Of a stretch of DNA of 64,000 nt, positions 36,585 through 46,766 are shown piece after piece. Each line of letters begins with the position of its first letter. Position 1 is the first letter of the stretch. The notes beneath the pieces are model-generated. The model was not told the DNA's origin. It did not search any database and worked only from the letters and a program-made list of their open reading frames with translations. This stretch comes from Nitrospinota bacterium (lineage in GTDB: Bacteria > Nitrospinota_A > UBA7883 > JACRLM01), in contig JACRLM010000085.1 of the NCBI GenBank assembly GCA_016235255.1, positions 52,042 to 116,041 of the forward strand. The letters are read 5' to 3'. Both the position numbers and the translations under genes were made by a program.

Positions 36585-36916
36585 ATGGAAAACATGACCT
36601 GCAAGGTGCGGCATACCATACCCGCCTTTTCGCCCGGAATGGAGCCAAGTTTCTTTATAAGCCGATCCCTGTCCACGGTCCTGATCTGGTCAAGGGCGAT
36701 CCGCCCTCTTTTCCCCCTGAACACAAGCGGCACTCTGGTGGGCCAATCGCTCCCCCTGGTAGTCATCGGCGCCACGATCACGGTATTTATATTCTGGTTC
36801 ATCTCATCGGGGGAAATGACGACACAGGGCCTCGTTTTCCTGATTTCGCTTCCCCTGGACGGATTCAAGGCCACCAGCCACACTTCAAACCTGGCGAGCC
36901 CGCCTACCACTCCCAT
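36581..36916 (-). CDS. MazF/PemK-type endoribonuclease toxin
   Basis: A 111-residue MazF-family protein. The core is FEVWLVALNPSRGSEIRKTRPCVVISPDEM followed by VIVAPMTTRG, VPLVFRGKRGRIALDQIRTVDRDRL, with the RP loop and the DQ-R-D segment that form the RNA-cleaving site. The first residues MGVVGGLAR are odd; the usual start is nearer RFEVW. It overlaps the MazE-like gene upstream by 13 bases and the nfeD gene downstream by four, so three proteins are linked on one message. Confidence 0.92.
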   Translation of the reverse strand: MGVVGGLARFEVWLVALNPSRGSEIRKTRPCVVISPDEMNQNINTVIVAPMTTRGSDWPTRVPLVFRGKRGRIALDQIRTVDRDRLIKKLGSIPGEKAGMVCRTLQVMFSI

Positions 36917-37155
36917 TCATCATCATCCCATTTGGCCCGCGGGATGTTTCCTTCGTCGAGCAATCCATCCTCGCCCCGGCCCCCCTTTTTCCTGAAGGCC
37001 TCGGCCCACCCCTTGCGGGAGGGAGCGGGCGAGATCACGATTTTTCCGCTCACCACTTCCAGTTCCGCGCTGTCGCCAAGCCCCACTTGTTCGATCACGG
37101 TCTTCGGGATTCTCACCCCCCTGGAATTCCCGATGCGTGTCACCGCAAGCTTCAT
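36904..37155 (-). CDS. AbrB/MazE-type antitoxin
   Basis: An 83-residue antitoxin. The N-terminal swapped-hairpin DNA-binding fold is clear: MKLAVTRIGNSRGVRIPKTV, EQVGLGDSAELEVVSGKIVI. The acidic C-terminal tail (EDGLLDEGNIPRAKWDDDEWEW) would bind MazF. It begins a module whose toxin continues into nfeD. Downstream of speD's end and upstream of this gene, 37156-37377 holds no supported gene. Confidence 0.92.
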   Translation of the reverse strand: MKLAVTRIGNSRGVRIPKTVIEQVGLGDSAELEVVSGKIVISPAPSRKGWAEAFRKKGGRGEDGLLDEGNIPRAKWDDDEWEW

Positions 37156-37377
37156 CGTCCGCCCTTTTCCGGCTGCACATTATTACATTGTAATTACCAC
37201 ATTCCGGCGGGTGAATCAAGGCCGGCGTTAAGAAACGGCGTGGCCCCGCCGGCAATTGCCGCCAAGATGGCGGCGCTGCAAAGGAACCCTGGGGTGAGGG
37301 CTATGGCGAACAACAGAGCGATTGCCACAGGGGCGGCGCGACGGCTATCGCCTATTAATAATACGCCCGGCCGGCCG

Positions 37378-37728
37378 CTATCCCACTCCCCTCTCCACCA
37401 CCTTCTCCGTCACGCTTTGCGCCCGGAACCGGTCTTTCACAATCTCCTTTATCACATCCGTCTTCAGCTTTTCGCCGCAAGAAAATATGTCCAGCGACGC
37501 GATCCCGAATTCCGGCCAGGTGTGAACGGCCACGTGGGACTCGGCTATCACAACAACCCCGCTGACACCGTGTGGACTAAAATCGTGAAAAACGTCGGCC
37601 ACGATGGCGCCGTCCGCCTGGGCCACCGCCTCCAGCAATATCTCCCGCACAGAAGACTTCGCGTTTATGACCGCGCCGTCGCATCCGAAAAGCTCCACCA
37701 GATGGTGCCGGCCCAATGGTTGTTTCAC
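37378..37728 (-). CDS. speD: S-adenosylmethionine decarboxylase proenzyme (bacterial SpeH type)
   Basis: A 116-residue proenzyme that self-cleaves to form a pyruvoyl group and makes decarboxylated AdoMet, the aminopropyl donor. The cleavage site is between Glu63 and Ser64 in VVVIAESHVAVHTWPE; His68 and Cys84 (LDIFSCG) correspond to the processing and catalytic residues of the Thermotoga enzyme, so it should be active. The GTG start overlaps the stop of the FAD enzyme gene as GTGA. It closes a gene run with a spermidine-synthase homologue, an FAD oxidoreductase, DUF350 and DUF4178. Confidence 0.94.
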   Translation of the reverse strand: MKQPLGRHHLVELFGCDGAVINAKSSVREILLEAVAQADGAIVADVFHDFSPHGVSGVVVIAESHVAVHTWPEFGIASLDIFSCGEKLKTDVIKEIVKDRFRAQSVTEKVVERGVG

Positions 37729-39359
37729 GCCGCCATCTCCGCGAATGGTTTACCGATGCTCCGCATGGCGTCCTGCGCCCCCTTCACCCCGCGATATTGC
37801 GCCTCTTCGAATATGGAAATCCCGCTCATGTCCGAATGGGCGAAGAATATCCCGCCGACAGGTTTTAGCGCTTCCCTTCTGGTTTCTCCCCATATGAATC
37901 CGGGCACGGGCCGTATCATCCCGTGCCCCCACAGCCACACTTCGATGTTCTCAATCTCCCGCTCCACCCCTTTGTGCATCAGCGAAAGCTCTTTGACAAC
38001 GTGGCCGGCCCAATCGCCATAAGTTTTGCCCATCGCCGATCGCCGCATATCCGCCGGGCGGCCTGCGCTCAAAGCGTCGTAGAACGTTATCACCGTCTTC
38101 CCCTCCCGCGCGCGCAGGCTTTGATGCGTGGCCACCACATAGCCCAGCGAGGTATTGTGAAAACTTACGTTGTCCCACGCCAACGGCGCTCCGTTCCCTG
38201 CCGGGGCGCTCTTTAAGCTCACGTTTGCCACAAGCCACGGGGCGTATGTGAAGCCTGGCAGATACTCCGGGGGATTTTGCCGCAACTGTTTTATGACCTT
38301 GCCCGCCGTGAAACGCGGCGCGGCGTAGATCACGGCGCGCGCCAAAAACCTGCGGCTTTTCCCGCTTGCCGGATCGTAATGGTCCACCGCGATCCGTTCC
38401 CCTTCCCTTTCGATGTTATACACCAGCGCCCCCGAAGTAATACGGGGCCGCGCTTTTTTTATCATGTGGCCGGTCAAAAATCCGTTCCCCTCCGGCCATG
38501 TGAGCACGTCGTGAGAATCGGCGTTGGCCCCTTTTCCCCTGCGCGAGGCGAAATAATGCGCGCCGGCCCAGGCGGAGACCTCTTCCAACCCGCTCCCGTA
38601 ATCGTCCCTCATGCAGTAATTGACGTACCACAAAAGGTACTTGGAGTCCCACCCGTTGCGCCGCATGTATTCGGCCATGGTGATCTTATCAAGCGCCGTG
38701 TATTTTGGGTCGCGCGACGAAAGTTCCATCGGTATGGCGAACGCTGGCCGCCCGTCGTTCCCCTTGGCGTTCTTCAAAATGTCCATCGCCGCGAAAAACT
38801 CGCGGTATTGCCGGGAGTCCGCCTCGTTTGTCCCTATTTGCGGGAATAGCCCTTCCTGCCACCTTCCATGGATGAACAGCCGTTCCTGCGGATCGGAGCA
38901 AAGGTGGTATTCGTTGAACACCGGCAGCCCATTGTCATATCCCTCTATGATCCCCGCCTCCTCGAAAAGGGTCCGCACAAGTTTAGACTCCATGTTCGGG
39001 ACCGGGACATAATATGCCCCGCGAGGATAAGCGGTGACGGCGTTGCGCCCAAAACCGGCGTTCCCACCCGGCGCCTGTTCAAGCTCCAGCGCCGCGTAAT
39101 CGTCAAACCCGTTGCGCGACAGGGCCCACGCGGCGGACACACCGGCCACTCCGCAGCCAACGATTGCGACGCCCACCTCCATTGTCTCCGCAGGCTCCGG
39201 AAACGCAAATCCGTTTAGAAGATGCCCGGCGCCCCTCCCCGCCCCTGCTATGGAACCGGGTATTTCCTTTTTTTTGAACGCGAACGCCCCGCCGCATCCG
39301 GCCACCCCGGCGGCCGCCACCCCCGCCGCCATGGCCCTAAGGGCGCTCCGCCGCGTCAT
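37725..39359 (-). CDS. Tat-type FAD-dependent amine oxidase-like oxidoreductase
   Basis: A 544-residue flavoprotein. The start MTRRSALRAMAAGVAAAGVAGCGG is a twin-arginine-type signal with a possible lipobox (AGCG), implying export and anchoring at the periplasmic face. The Rossmann FAD-binding segment VGVAIVGCGVAGVSAAWALS lies near residue 63, and a second FAD segment near the C-terminus is GGIFFAHSDMSGISIFEEA. The fold resembles NAD(P)-binding flavin amine oxidases, some of which oxidise polyamines. It lies between the spermidine synthase-like gene and speD, overlapping the latter by GTGA. I infer oxidation of a polyamine-like product, not shown by sequence. ATG 39359 is preferred over the upstream frame. 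Confidence 0.8.
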   Translation of the reverse strand: MTRRSALRAMAAGVAAAGVAGCGGAFAFKKKEIPGSIAGAGRGAGHLLNGFAFPEPAETMEVGVAIVGCGVAGVSAAWALSRNGFDDYAALELEQAPGGNAGFGRNAVTAYPRGAYYVPVPNMESKLVRTLFEEAGIIEGYDNGLPVFNEYHLCSDPQERLFIHGRWQEGLFPQIGTNEADSRQYREFFAAMDILKNAKGNDGRPAFAIPMELSSRDPKYTALDKITMAEYMRRNGWDSKYLLWYVNYCMRDDYGSGLEEVSAWAGAHYFASRRGKGANADSHDVLTWPEGNGFLTGHMIKKARPRITSGALVYNIEREGERIAVDHYDPASGKSRRFLARAVIYAAPRFTAGKVIKQLRQNPPEYLPGFTYAPWLVANVSLKSAPAGNGAPLAWDNVSFHNTSLGYVVATHQSLRAREGKTVITFYDALSAGRPADMRRSAMGKTYGDWAGHVVKELSLMHKGVEREIENIEVWLWGHGMIRPVPGFIWGETRREALKPVGGIFFAHSDMSGISIFEEAQYRGVKGAQDAMRSIGKPFAEMAA

Positions 39360-39361
39360 GC

Positions 39362-40867
39362 TCACTGGTTCACCCTGGAGTATTTCGCCCACTCATCCTC
39401 GAAATACCGCACCAACACCTGGTTATTGAGCCTGTTGACCTCCGTCTCCACCGCCTCCATGTCGCGCGGGAACTCCAGCATCCCCTTCACCGTCTCCACG
39501 CTCACATACTTCAAACCGGCCGGATATTTTAGCGGCGGGGTGAAGGGCCTTTTGCTTGCCAGCACGTATCCCCAGTCGCCGAAAGCGGGAACATAAGCAT
39601 GGTATGGCGTGGTGTGGAACCCGGCCGCGGCGAGGGTGTTGTTCACGCACCAGAACGATTTTCGCGCAACGTATGGCGAAGTGCTTTGTATCACCGCCGC
39701 GCCGGTGTCCTTTAGCGCCTTGAATAAAAGTTTGTCGAACGACGCCGAGTAAAGCTTGCCGATGGAGAAATTGGAGGGGTCGGGGAAGTCCACGGCGATA
39801 AAATCATACGTCCCCTTGTCCTCCCGCAGCCACACGAAGGCGTCCGCGTTGACTATTTTCAATTTCGGCGAGGCGAGGGAGTTTTCGTTAAGTTTTACCA
39901 GAATTTCGTTTCCCGCGAAAAGCTTTGTCACTTCCGGGTCCAGGTCCACAAGCGTTATGGAGCGGACGGAGGGGTATTTTAAAATCTCCCGCGCCGCCAG
40001 CCCGTCGCCGCCGCCGAGGATTAGGATGTCTTTCGGCCCGTCCATCGAGCCCATCGCCGGATGCACCAGCGCCTCGTGATAGCGGTATTCGTCCGCCGAG
40101 GAAAACTGGAGGTTGCCGTTGAGGAACAGCCGGATGTCGTATGGCGAACGGGTGAGCACTATCCGCTGGTATCGCGACGATTTTGCGTATATCACGCTGT
40201 CCGGATAGGTGGAGGCCTCCGCCATCCCCATGATGGAGCCCGAATATACAAACCCCGCCAGCAGCAACGCCAGCGCCCCCGCCCCTTCCGCCGCCAAAAC
40301 CCTGGACATCCTTATCTCGTCGCGGAAAAGGGCCAGCGCCCACATGGCCACGCAGGCGTTTATCATCCCGAACATGAAAGCGGAACGCACAAGCCCAAGG
40401 TGTGGCGCCAGCGCCAGCGGGAACAGGATCGAGGCGATGAGCGCCCCCACATAATCGAAAGTGAACACCTTTGAGACCAGGTCCTTGAACTCGAAATGGG
40501 CCTTGAGTATGCGCATCAGAAGCGGGATTTCAAGCCCCACCAGTGTCCCAGTGAGCGACACCAGCGAATACAGGATCACGCGGAACGATGAGACGTATTC
40601 GAACACCATGAAAAGCAGCGCCGCCGAGCAGCCCCCCACCACCGCGATGAGGATTTCCACCCGGATGAACACCGCCGGAAGGTCCTTTGATATATACCGG
40701 GAGAAGAACGAGCCGATCCCCATGGAAAAAAGGTACACCCCGATGACGGTGGAGAACTGGAGCACCGAATCGCCGAGCAGATAGCTTGCCAGCGCGCCGG
40801 AGATAAGCTCGTACACCAGCCCGCAGGTGGAGATGACGAATACGGAGAACAGCAGGGCGTACGCCAT
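39362..40867 (-). CDS. Membrane-anchored spermidine synthase-like aminopropyltransferase
   Basis: A 501-residue protein. Residues 1-215 form about seven membrane helices (MAYALLFSVFVISTCGLVYE, LISGALASYLLGDSVLQFST), the domain found in the membrane class of spermidine synthases. The rest is a Rossmann methyltransferase-like domain with RLFLNGNLQFSSADEYRYHE, the nucleotide-binding ILILGGGDGLAAREILKY, VDLDPEV and the catalytic-loop VDFPDPSNFSIGKLYS. The Asp that binds the amine is present in the last segment. With speD it could transfer aminopropyl groups to a diamine or another acceptor at the membrane. Substrate is not evident. Confidence 0.88.
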   Translation of the reverse strand: MAYALLFSVFVISTCGLVYELISGALASYLLGDSVLQFSTVIGVYLFSMGIGSFFSRYISKDLPAVFIRVEILIAVVGGCSAALLFMVFEYVSSFRVILYSLVSLTGTLVGLEIPLLMRILKAHFEFKDLVSKVFTFDYVGALIASILFPLALAPHLGLVRSAFMFGMINACVAMWALALFRDEIRMSRVLAAEGAGALALLLAGFVYSGSIMGMAEASTYPDSVIYAKSSRYQRIVLTRSPYDIRLFLNGNLQFSSADEYRYHEALVHPAMGSMDGPKDILILGGGDGLAAREILKYPSVRSITLVDLDPEVTKLFAGNEILVKLNENSLASPKLKIVNADAFVWLREDKGTYDFIAVDFPDPSNFSIGKLYSASFDKLLFKALKDTGAAVIQSTSPYVARKSFWCVNNTLAAAGFHTTPYHAYVPAFGDWGYVLASKRPFTPPLKYPAGLKYVSVETVKGMLEFPRDMEAVETEVNRLNNQVLVRYFEDEWAKYSRVNQ

Positions 40868-40886
40868 TTTAAGCGCTTTCCCGCCC

Positions 40887-41105
40887 CTAGCCGTGGATCG
40901 CCAGGCCGATGATTATCGCCATGGCGATTGAGATCGAGCCCACCACTATCGCCGCCGCCATGTTCTGCTTTTCCAAAATCTCCTGCCACAGGTTGCCCGG
41001 GGTGAGCTTGTCGAACATATAGAATGTCACCCCCAGTATCACCACCCCGAGGAACGAGAACACCAGCGAATTCACAACGAACTTCATGTTTATCAACGGC
41101 TCCAT
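40887..41105 (-). CDS. DUF350 small membrane protein
   Basis: A 72-residue protein with two hydrophobic helices: VVNSLVFSFLGVVILGVTFY (about 9-28) and NMAAAIVVGSISIAMAIIIG (about 48-67) separated by a polar stretch with DKLTPGNLWQEILEKQ. This is the DUF350 pattern (E. coli YjfL family): one short unit of the usual tandem. Function unknown; homologues often occur with polyamine-type enzymes. ATG 41105 is taken; another ATG at 41087 (MKFVVN) is possible. Confidence 0.85.
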   Translation of the reverse strand: MEPLINMKFVVNSLVFSFLGVVILGVTFYMFDKLTPGNLWQEILEKQNMAAAIVVGSISIAMAIIIGLAIHG

Positions 41106-41123
41106 TTCATCGCCTCCATTTTG

Positions 41124-41267
41124 TTACTTGTGATACATGCCGTGGACGGGGGTGGAAGGGGTCCACCTGCCCGTCGAAAGCGCGCTGACCCAGGACAGCC
41201 CACGGCTGTTTGCGTACATCATCATGCCGCACACCAGCAGGCCGTACACGAAATAAGCTTTTGCCAT
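41124..41267 (-). CDS. 47-residue predicted membrane peptide in the DUF350/DUF4178 cluster
   Basis: A short gene found by hand. It starts MAKAYFVYGLLVCGMMMYAN and continues SRGLSWVSALSTGRWTPSTP to a TAA at 41124. The first 20 residues form one membrane helix, with a polar C-terminus. The ATG at 41267 is preceded by AGGGAGGGATC, among the best ribosome sites in the window, and the gene fits the gap between DUF4178 and DUF350 (9 and 18 bases on each side) on the same strand. No family is known to me. Confidence 0.72.
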   Translation of the reverse strand: MAKAYFVYGLLVCGMMMYANSRGLSWVSALSTGRWTPSTPVHGMYHK

Positions 41268-41276
41268 GATCCCTCC

Positions 41277-43196
41277 CTAATCGTCGTCCTCGGACACGTA
41301 AGGCGAATAATCGCTGTTTGCCCAGCGCGCCACCTCGAAACTGTGCTTGCGGTAACTGGCGAAAAAATAAAAGGCCAGCAACGCCGCCGCGGAAAGGAAG
41401 AAATTGGCCCAGTTGGGCGTGTCCCGCACCACGGTGACGTTGTATTGCTGTCCGTTCATCTTCGGGTCCCCTTCCGCCTCCAGGTTCAGGTGGTACGCTC
41501 CCCCCTTCACCCATGGCAGGTCGTAATAATTGTCCCGCCCCCCCTCGCTCCAGTCCCCGTCGCTGTCGCGCCCGTGGTAATACTCCACCCCGACGCCAAA
41601 CTCGTTGGTCTCCAGGGTAAGCTCGTCCACCAGGTCGAAGCTTGTGTGCACCCAGCTGTTGTCCACCGGCGCGGCCACCCGCACCTCCAGGTTGGACACG
41701 CCTCCCGGCACGTTGAACGAATCGGTCACCTTCACCTTCAGCGGGTCGTTGGGCGCGAAGGTGTATTGCTTGAAGAACACCACCTCCGACCGGGCGAAGA
41801 TCAGCGTGGCCAGCTGTATAAGTACGACAGCCCCCAGAAAAGCGCCGAGGTATTTTGTCACCTTGCCGAACGTATCAATGTGCGGATTGGGCTGGACCGT
41901 CCCTTTTCCCTTCCTCCACGGCAGTTTCACCTCCGGCCCGAACGCCGCCGCAATGTCCGCAGGCTCCTCATGAACCCCCTTGGACCAAATGATTTCCTCG
42001 TCGTTTTTCTCGCGGCAGATTATCTCCGGTGGCGCGATATAGTCCTCCACCCTGGCCGTCTCCCCCACGGACACCCGCCAGTAGAATTCGCCCAGCACGA
42101 ACACCGCCTTCGCCTCGCCCTTGTTGAAAAGCGAGTATTCCCTGCCGCCGCTTGTGGCCTTTTGGGGCCCGGTCACTTTCGGGTTCTGGCGGATCATCTC
42201 CAGGAATATCCAGTGGCCGTTCTCCTCTGTAAGCCACCGGAACCCTTCCGCCGGATTGAACAGAAGGTATTCGTTCCAGAAATACACCCCCGTCTTGTCG
42301 CTGCGGCGCATGAAGCCGATCACTTCCCACTCGGCTCCGGAAAGCTTTCCCCGGCTTCCCAGGGGGATGGCAGGCTCCACCTTGATTTTCGACCGGGCCT
42401 CTTCAAGTATCCTGAGGTTCTCGTCCTTCGCGTCTAGTATGGAGCCGCAGTATTGGCATGCCACCGAAAGGCTCTGCCCCGGCGCCCGCAGCGCCACCGA
42501 TCCTCCGCAGGAGGGGCATTTGAACATTTTTGCGGCCGCTTTGCTCTTGTTGAGCGCGCTTATCCCGCCCTCGCCAACGTCCCGCAGGTTGTCGAATTTC
42601 AGGGTGGAAAAATCAACGTATTCGCCGGCGTAAAGCGACACCTCGCCGTCCTCTCCATAGTCCACGCAGGCGTACGCGCCGCTGCCGCCGGAAAAGTCCA
42701 CGCTAAGGCTTTTACGCCCGGTTTCGCCGCTGAAAGGAAGCTCCCCCTCGCAGGCCAGATACTCCGCCTTCTTGATGTCGTCAACCTTGAATGGCCGCCC
42801 GTCCGCCAGTTCCACCTCAAAGCCGGGCGCGATGTCCTTCACCAGCGGCACGGGCGGAGCGCCGTGGATGATGAAGCTTACGGTGTAAAAGCCCTGCGCC
42901 TCCCCGAACCAGCCCCCGGAACCGTCCTCGAAGAGCATGTACCATTCGTTCCATGCCCCGTCTTTCCAGCCGACCCTGATGCGCCCCACAAGCTCGAAAC
43001 GATTCCCCTTGTATTTTCCCCGGGAGCCGATCTGCAAAGGCGAAAGGTCCTCCGGCATGGAGGCGGTCTTGCCGAGCGCCTCCAGGTCCATTCCCCGGCG
43101 CACGGACATGGTCTTGCAGTGCTGGCACACGGCGAACACGGAAACGCTGGACTTGAACCGGATCGGGGCTCCGCAGGACGGGCAGGCGGCTGTCAT
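41277..43196 (-). CDS. DUF4178 protein with two zinc ribbons and C-terminal membrane segment
   Basis: A 639-residue protein. It opens with a CxxC...CxxC zinc ribbon (CPSCG at 5-9, CQHCK at 24-28), then a first DUF4178 domain (IGSRGKYKGNRFELVGRIRV, WNEWYMLFEDGSGGWFGEAQ). A second zinc ribbon (CPSCGG, CQYCGS) and second DUF4178 domain (LGSRGKLSGAEWEVIGFMRR, FWNEYLLFNPAEGFRWL) follow at about 225-395. The C-terminal third has a membrane helix (KYLGAFLGAVVLIQLATLIF), a beta-rich presumably extracytoplasmic part, and a last helix before a polar tail. Function unknown; first gene of the polyamine-type cluster. Its upstream region contains the hairpin array at 43384-43578. Confidence 0.87.
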   Translation of the reverse strand: MTAACPSCGAPIRFKSSVSVFAVCQHCKTMSVRRGMDLEALGKTASMPEDLSPLQIGSRGKYKGNRFELVGRIRVGWKDGAWNEWYMLFEDGSGGWFGEAQGFYTVSFIIHGAPPVPLVKDIAPGFEVELADGRPFKVDDIKKAEYLACEGELPFSGETGRKSLSVDFSGGSGAYACVDYGEDGEVSLYAGEYVDFSTLKFDNLRDVGEGGISALNKSKAAAKMFKCPSCGGSVALRAPGQSLSVACQYCGSILDAKDENLRILEEARSKIKVEPAIPLGSRGKLSGAEWEVIGFMRRSDKTGVYFWNEYLLFNPAEGFRWLTEENGHWIFLEMIRQNPKVTGPQKATSGGREYSLFNKGEAKAVFVLGEFYWRVSVGETARVEDYIAPPEIICREKNDEEIIWSKGVHEEPADIAAAFGPEVKLPWRKGKGTVQPNPHIDTFGKVTKYLGAFLGAVVLIQLATLIFARSEVVFFKQYTFAPNDPLKVKVTDSFNVPGGVSNLEVRVAAPVDNSWVHTSFDLVDELTLETNEFGVGVEYYHGRDSDGDWSEGGRDNYYDLPWVKGGAYHLNLEAEGDPKMNGQQYNVTVVRDTPNWANFFLSAAALLAFYFFASYRKHSFEVARWANSDYSPYVSEDDD

Positions 43197-43383
43197 ATCA
43201 TAAATTCCGTCAGCTAAGTTATCGGCGAACCCTGGATTTCCATTCCCCCGTTTGCCTCCGCAGGTTTTGCGGCCGCAAGGCTATATGGTAGAGAGCTTGA
43301 TCCGGCCCCGTCAAACGAATTGTGCGGCCCGGCGCGGAGGTCACATAACGCGCTTCTCCGAGGCCGCCTCTATCAGCGCTTCC

Positions 43384-43578
43384 CCGTGGTCGCTGACCAC
43401 GGATTCCTAAAGCGAGGAACCGGGGCGACCCCGGCGAAGCGGTGTTTTCAATGGATTGCGGCATTGCCGCAAGCAGACGGCCATATTTCCCGCTGTCCGG
43501 GGTGTTCTTCACCCCGGATTCCTTGGCGCACAGTTCAGGACACCGGGGTGACGCGCTTTGCGCTCAAACACCCCGGTG
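43384..43578. repeat. Array of five perfect hairpins in an intergenic region
   Basis: Five inverted repeats follow each other: 43384-43402 (8-bp stem, 3-base loop), 43420-43434 (6, loop 3), 43456-43472 (7, loop 3), 43496-43518 (9, loop 5) and 43541-43578 (10-bp outer stem with an inner GCGC-TTT-GCGC). All stems are perfect. The fourth and fifth share CCGGGGTG/CACCCCGG. The element ends near GAATTATAGACCTGACCCC, resembling edge sequences of REP-like elements. No convincing gene is present in 43197-43667; the small frames there are unsupported. Confidence 0.72.
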
Positions 43579-43611
43579 AGCAGGAATTATAGACCTGACC
43601 CCTTTCTTGCC

Positions 43612-43639
43612 GTGACTTTTTCGCGGAATGAATTATAAT
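43612..43639 (+). promoter_or_regulatory. Candidate promoter of kdsB-pyrG-kdsA
   Basis: A perfect TATAAT (43634-43639) lies about 40 bases before the kdsB start. The -35 region is poor: GTGACT at 43612-43617 with 16-base spacing. Location at the head of a same-strand operon supports it. Confidence 0.45.
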
Positions 43640-43677
43640 CTCACGATTTAGAAATCAACGCCGGACTTTTGCCACAA

Positions 43678-46028
<2,351 letters not shown>

Positions 46029-46081
46029 AAGAGCGCTGTTTGGTAATATAATGGGAAATAATAGTTCATATCGGTGTCAAA

Positions 46082-46369
46082 ATGGTCTTGGCTAAAAAAC
46101 GCTCCAGTACCGCACCCACGGGCGCATTTATCAGGCGGTTCGCTGAAACAGGCCGTTTTATGCCATCTCCGTCAATAGAACCTGGCGTAGAAAGAAAACG
46201 CTCGATTGAAAAAAAATCGAAAAAACCTTTTTCCGGGGCCTCGCTTGTCGCCGGTCTTAAGGCAAGTGGATTTATCGGTATGTGGGAAGACAGAAAAGAC
46301 ATCAAATCGAGCTCAGCGTACGCGCGAAAGCTTCGCGACAAGGCGGAACGGCGGCATAAAATAAACTGA
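46082..46369 (+). CDS. VapB-like antitoxin (presumed)
   Basis: A 95-residue Lys/Arg/Ser-rich protein. The C-terminal part SGFIGMWEDRKDIKSSSAYARKLRDKAERRHK matches the toxin-wrapping tail of many VapB proteins (G-x-W-x-DR-DI-S-x-x-x-A-R-x-LR). The N-terminal 60 residues (MVLAKKRSSTAPTGAFIRRF) show no clear DNA-binding fold. The stop overlaps the next gene's ATG by one base, standard for such modules. It interrupts the pyrG-kdsA run. Confidence 0.72.
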   Translation: MVLAKKRSSTAPTGAFIRRFAETGRFMPSPSIEPGVERKRSIEKKSKKPFSGASLVAGLKASGFIGMWEDRKDIKSSSAYARKLRDKAERRHKIN

Positions 46370-46755
46370 TGCTTCTTCTGGACGCTGATGTTTTGATTGA
46401 TGTCTCAAGGAATGTAAAACCAGCGGTCGCTTGGCTTTACTCCCTTGACGAAAAGCCCGCTTTGCCCGGCCTTGTGGTAATGGAGTTGATGAAAGGTAGC
46501 CGCGATTCTTCTGAAATGAGGGCCGCTGTTAACCTTGTAAATTATTTCGACTTCCACTGGCCGACTGAAAAGGATTGCCGCAAAGCATTGGAAATACTTT
46601 TTTACGCCAGCTTGAGCCATAACATGGGAGTTATTGACACGTTAATAGCCGCCATAGCCATTGGATTGAACGCGGATTTATGCACTTTTAACGAAAAACA
46701 TTTCAAGGCTGTACCTGAATTGCGGATCATAAAGCCTTATCTTGGACATGGATAG
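46369..46755 (+). CDS. PIN-domain ribonuclease toxin (VapC-like)
   Basis: A 128-residue PIN protein. The acidic residues of the metal site are in LLLDADVLIDVSR, LPGLVVMELMKGSRD, and GVIDTLIAAIAIGLNADLCTFN. Both ends of the fold are complete, so the protein should be active. The base composition appears more AT-rich than its neighbours pyrG and kdsA (for example AAATTATTTCGAC within the gene), suggesting the pair was inserted into an existing kdsB-pyrG-kdsA operon. It ends 11 bases before kdsA, so the operon may still be read through. Confidence 0.92.
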   Translation: MLLLDADVLIDVSRNVKPAVAWLYSLDEKPALPGLVVMELMKGSRDSSEMRAAVNLVNYFDFHWPTEKDCRKALEILFYASLSHNMGVIDTLIAAIAIGLNADLCTFNEKHFKAVPELRIIKPYLGHG

Positions 46756-46766
46756 CAAGTTTTGAC

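Noticed and set aside
37087-38022. A 311-residue plus-strand frame over speD and the FAD enzyme
   Set aside because: The opposite strand encodes speD with all catalytic residues; the plus-strand frame is a shadow with no motif.
43384-43578. Hairpins as integron attC sites or a CRISPR array
   Set aside because: No GTT/AAC core sites or integrase gene for attC, and the units differ in length and sequence, without constant repeats and spacers.
43219-43592. Short open frames over the hairpin array (97 and 90 residues)
   Set aside because: They simply translate the inverted repeats, have no ribosome site and no resemblance to known proteins.
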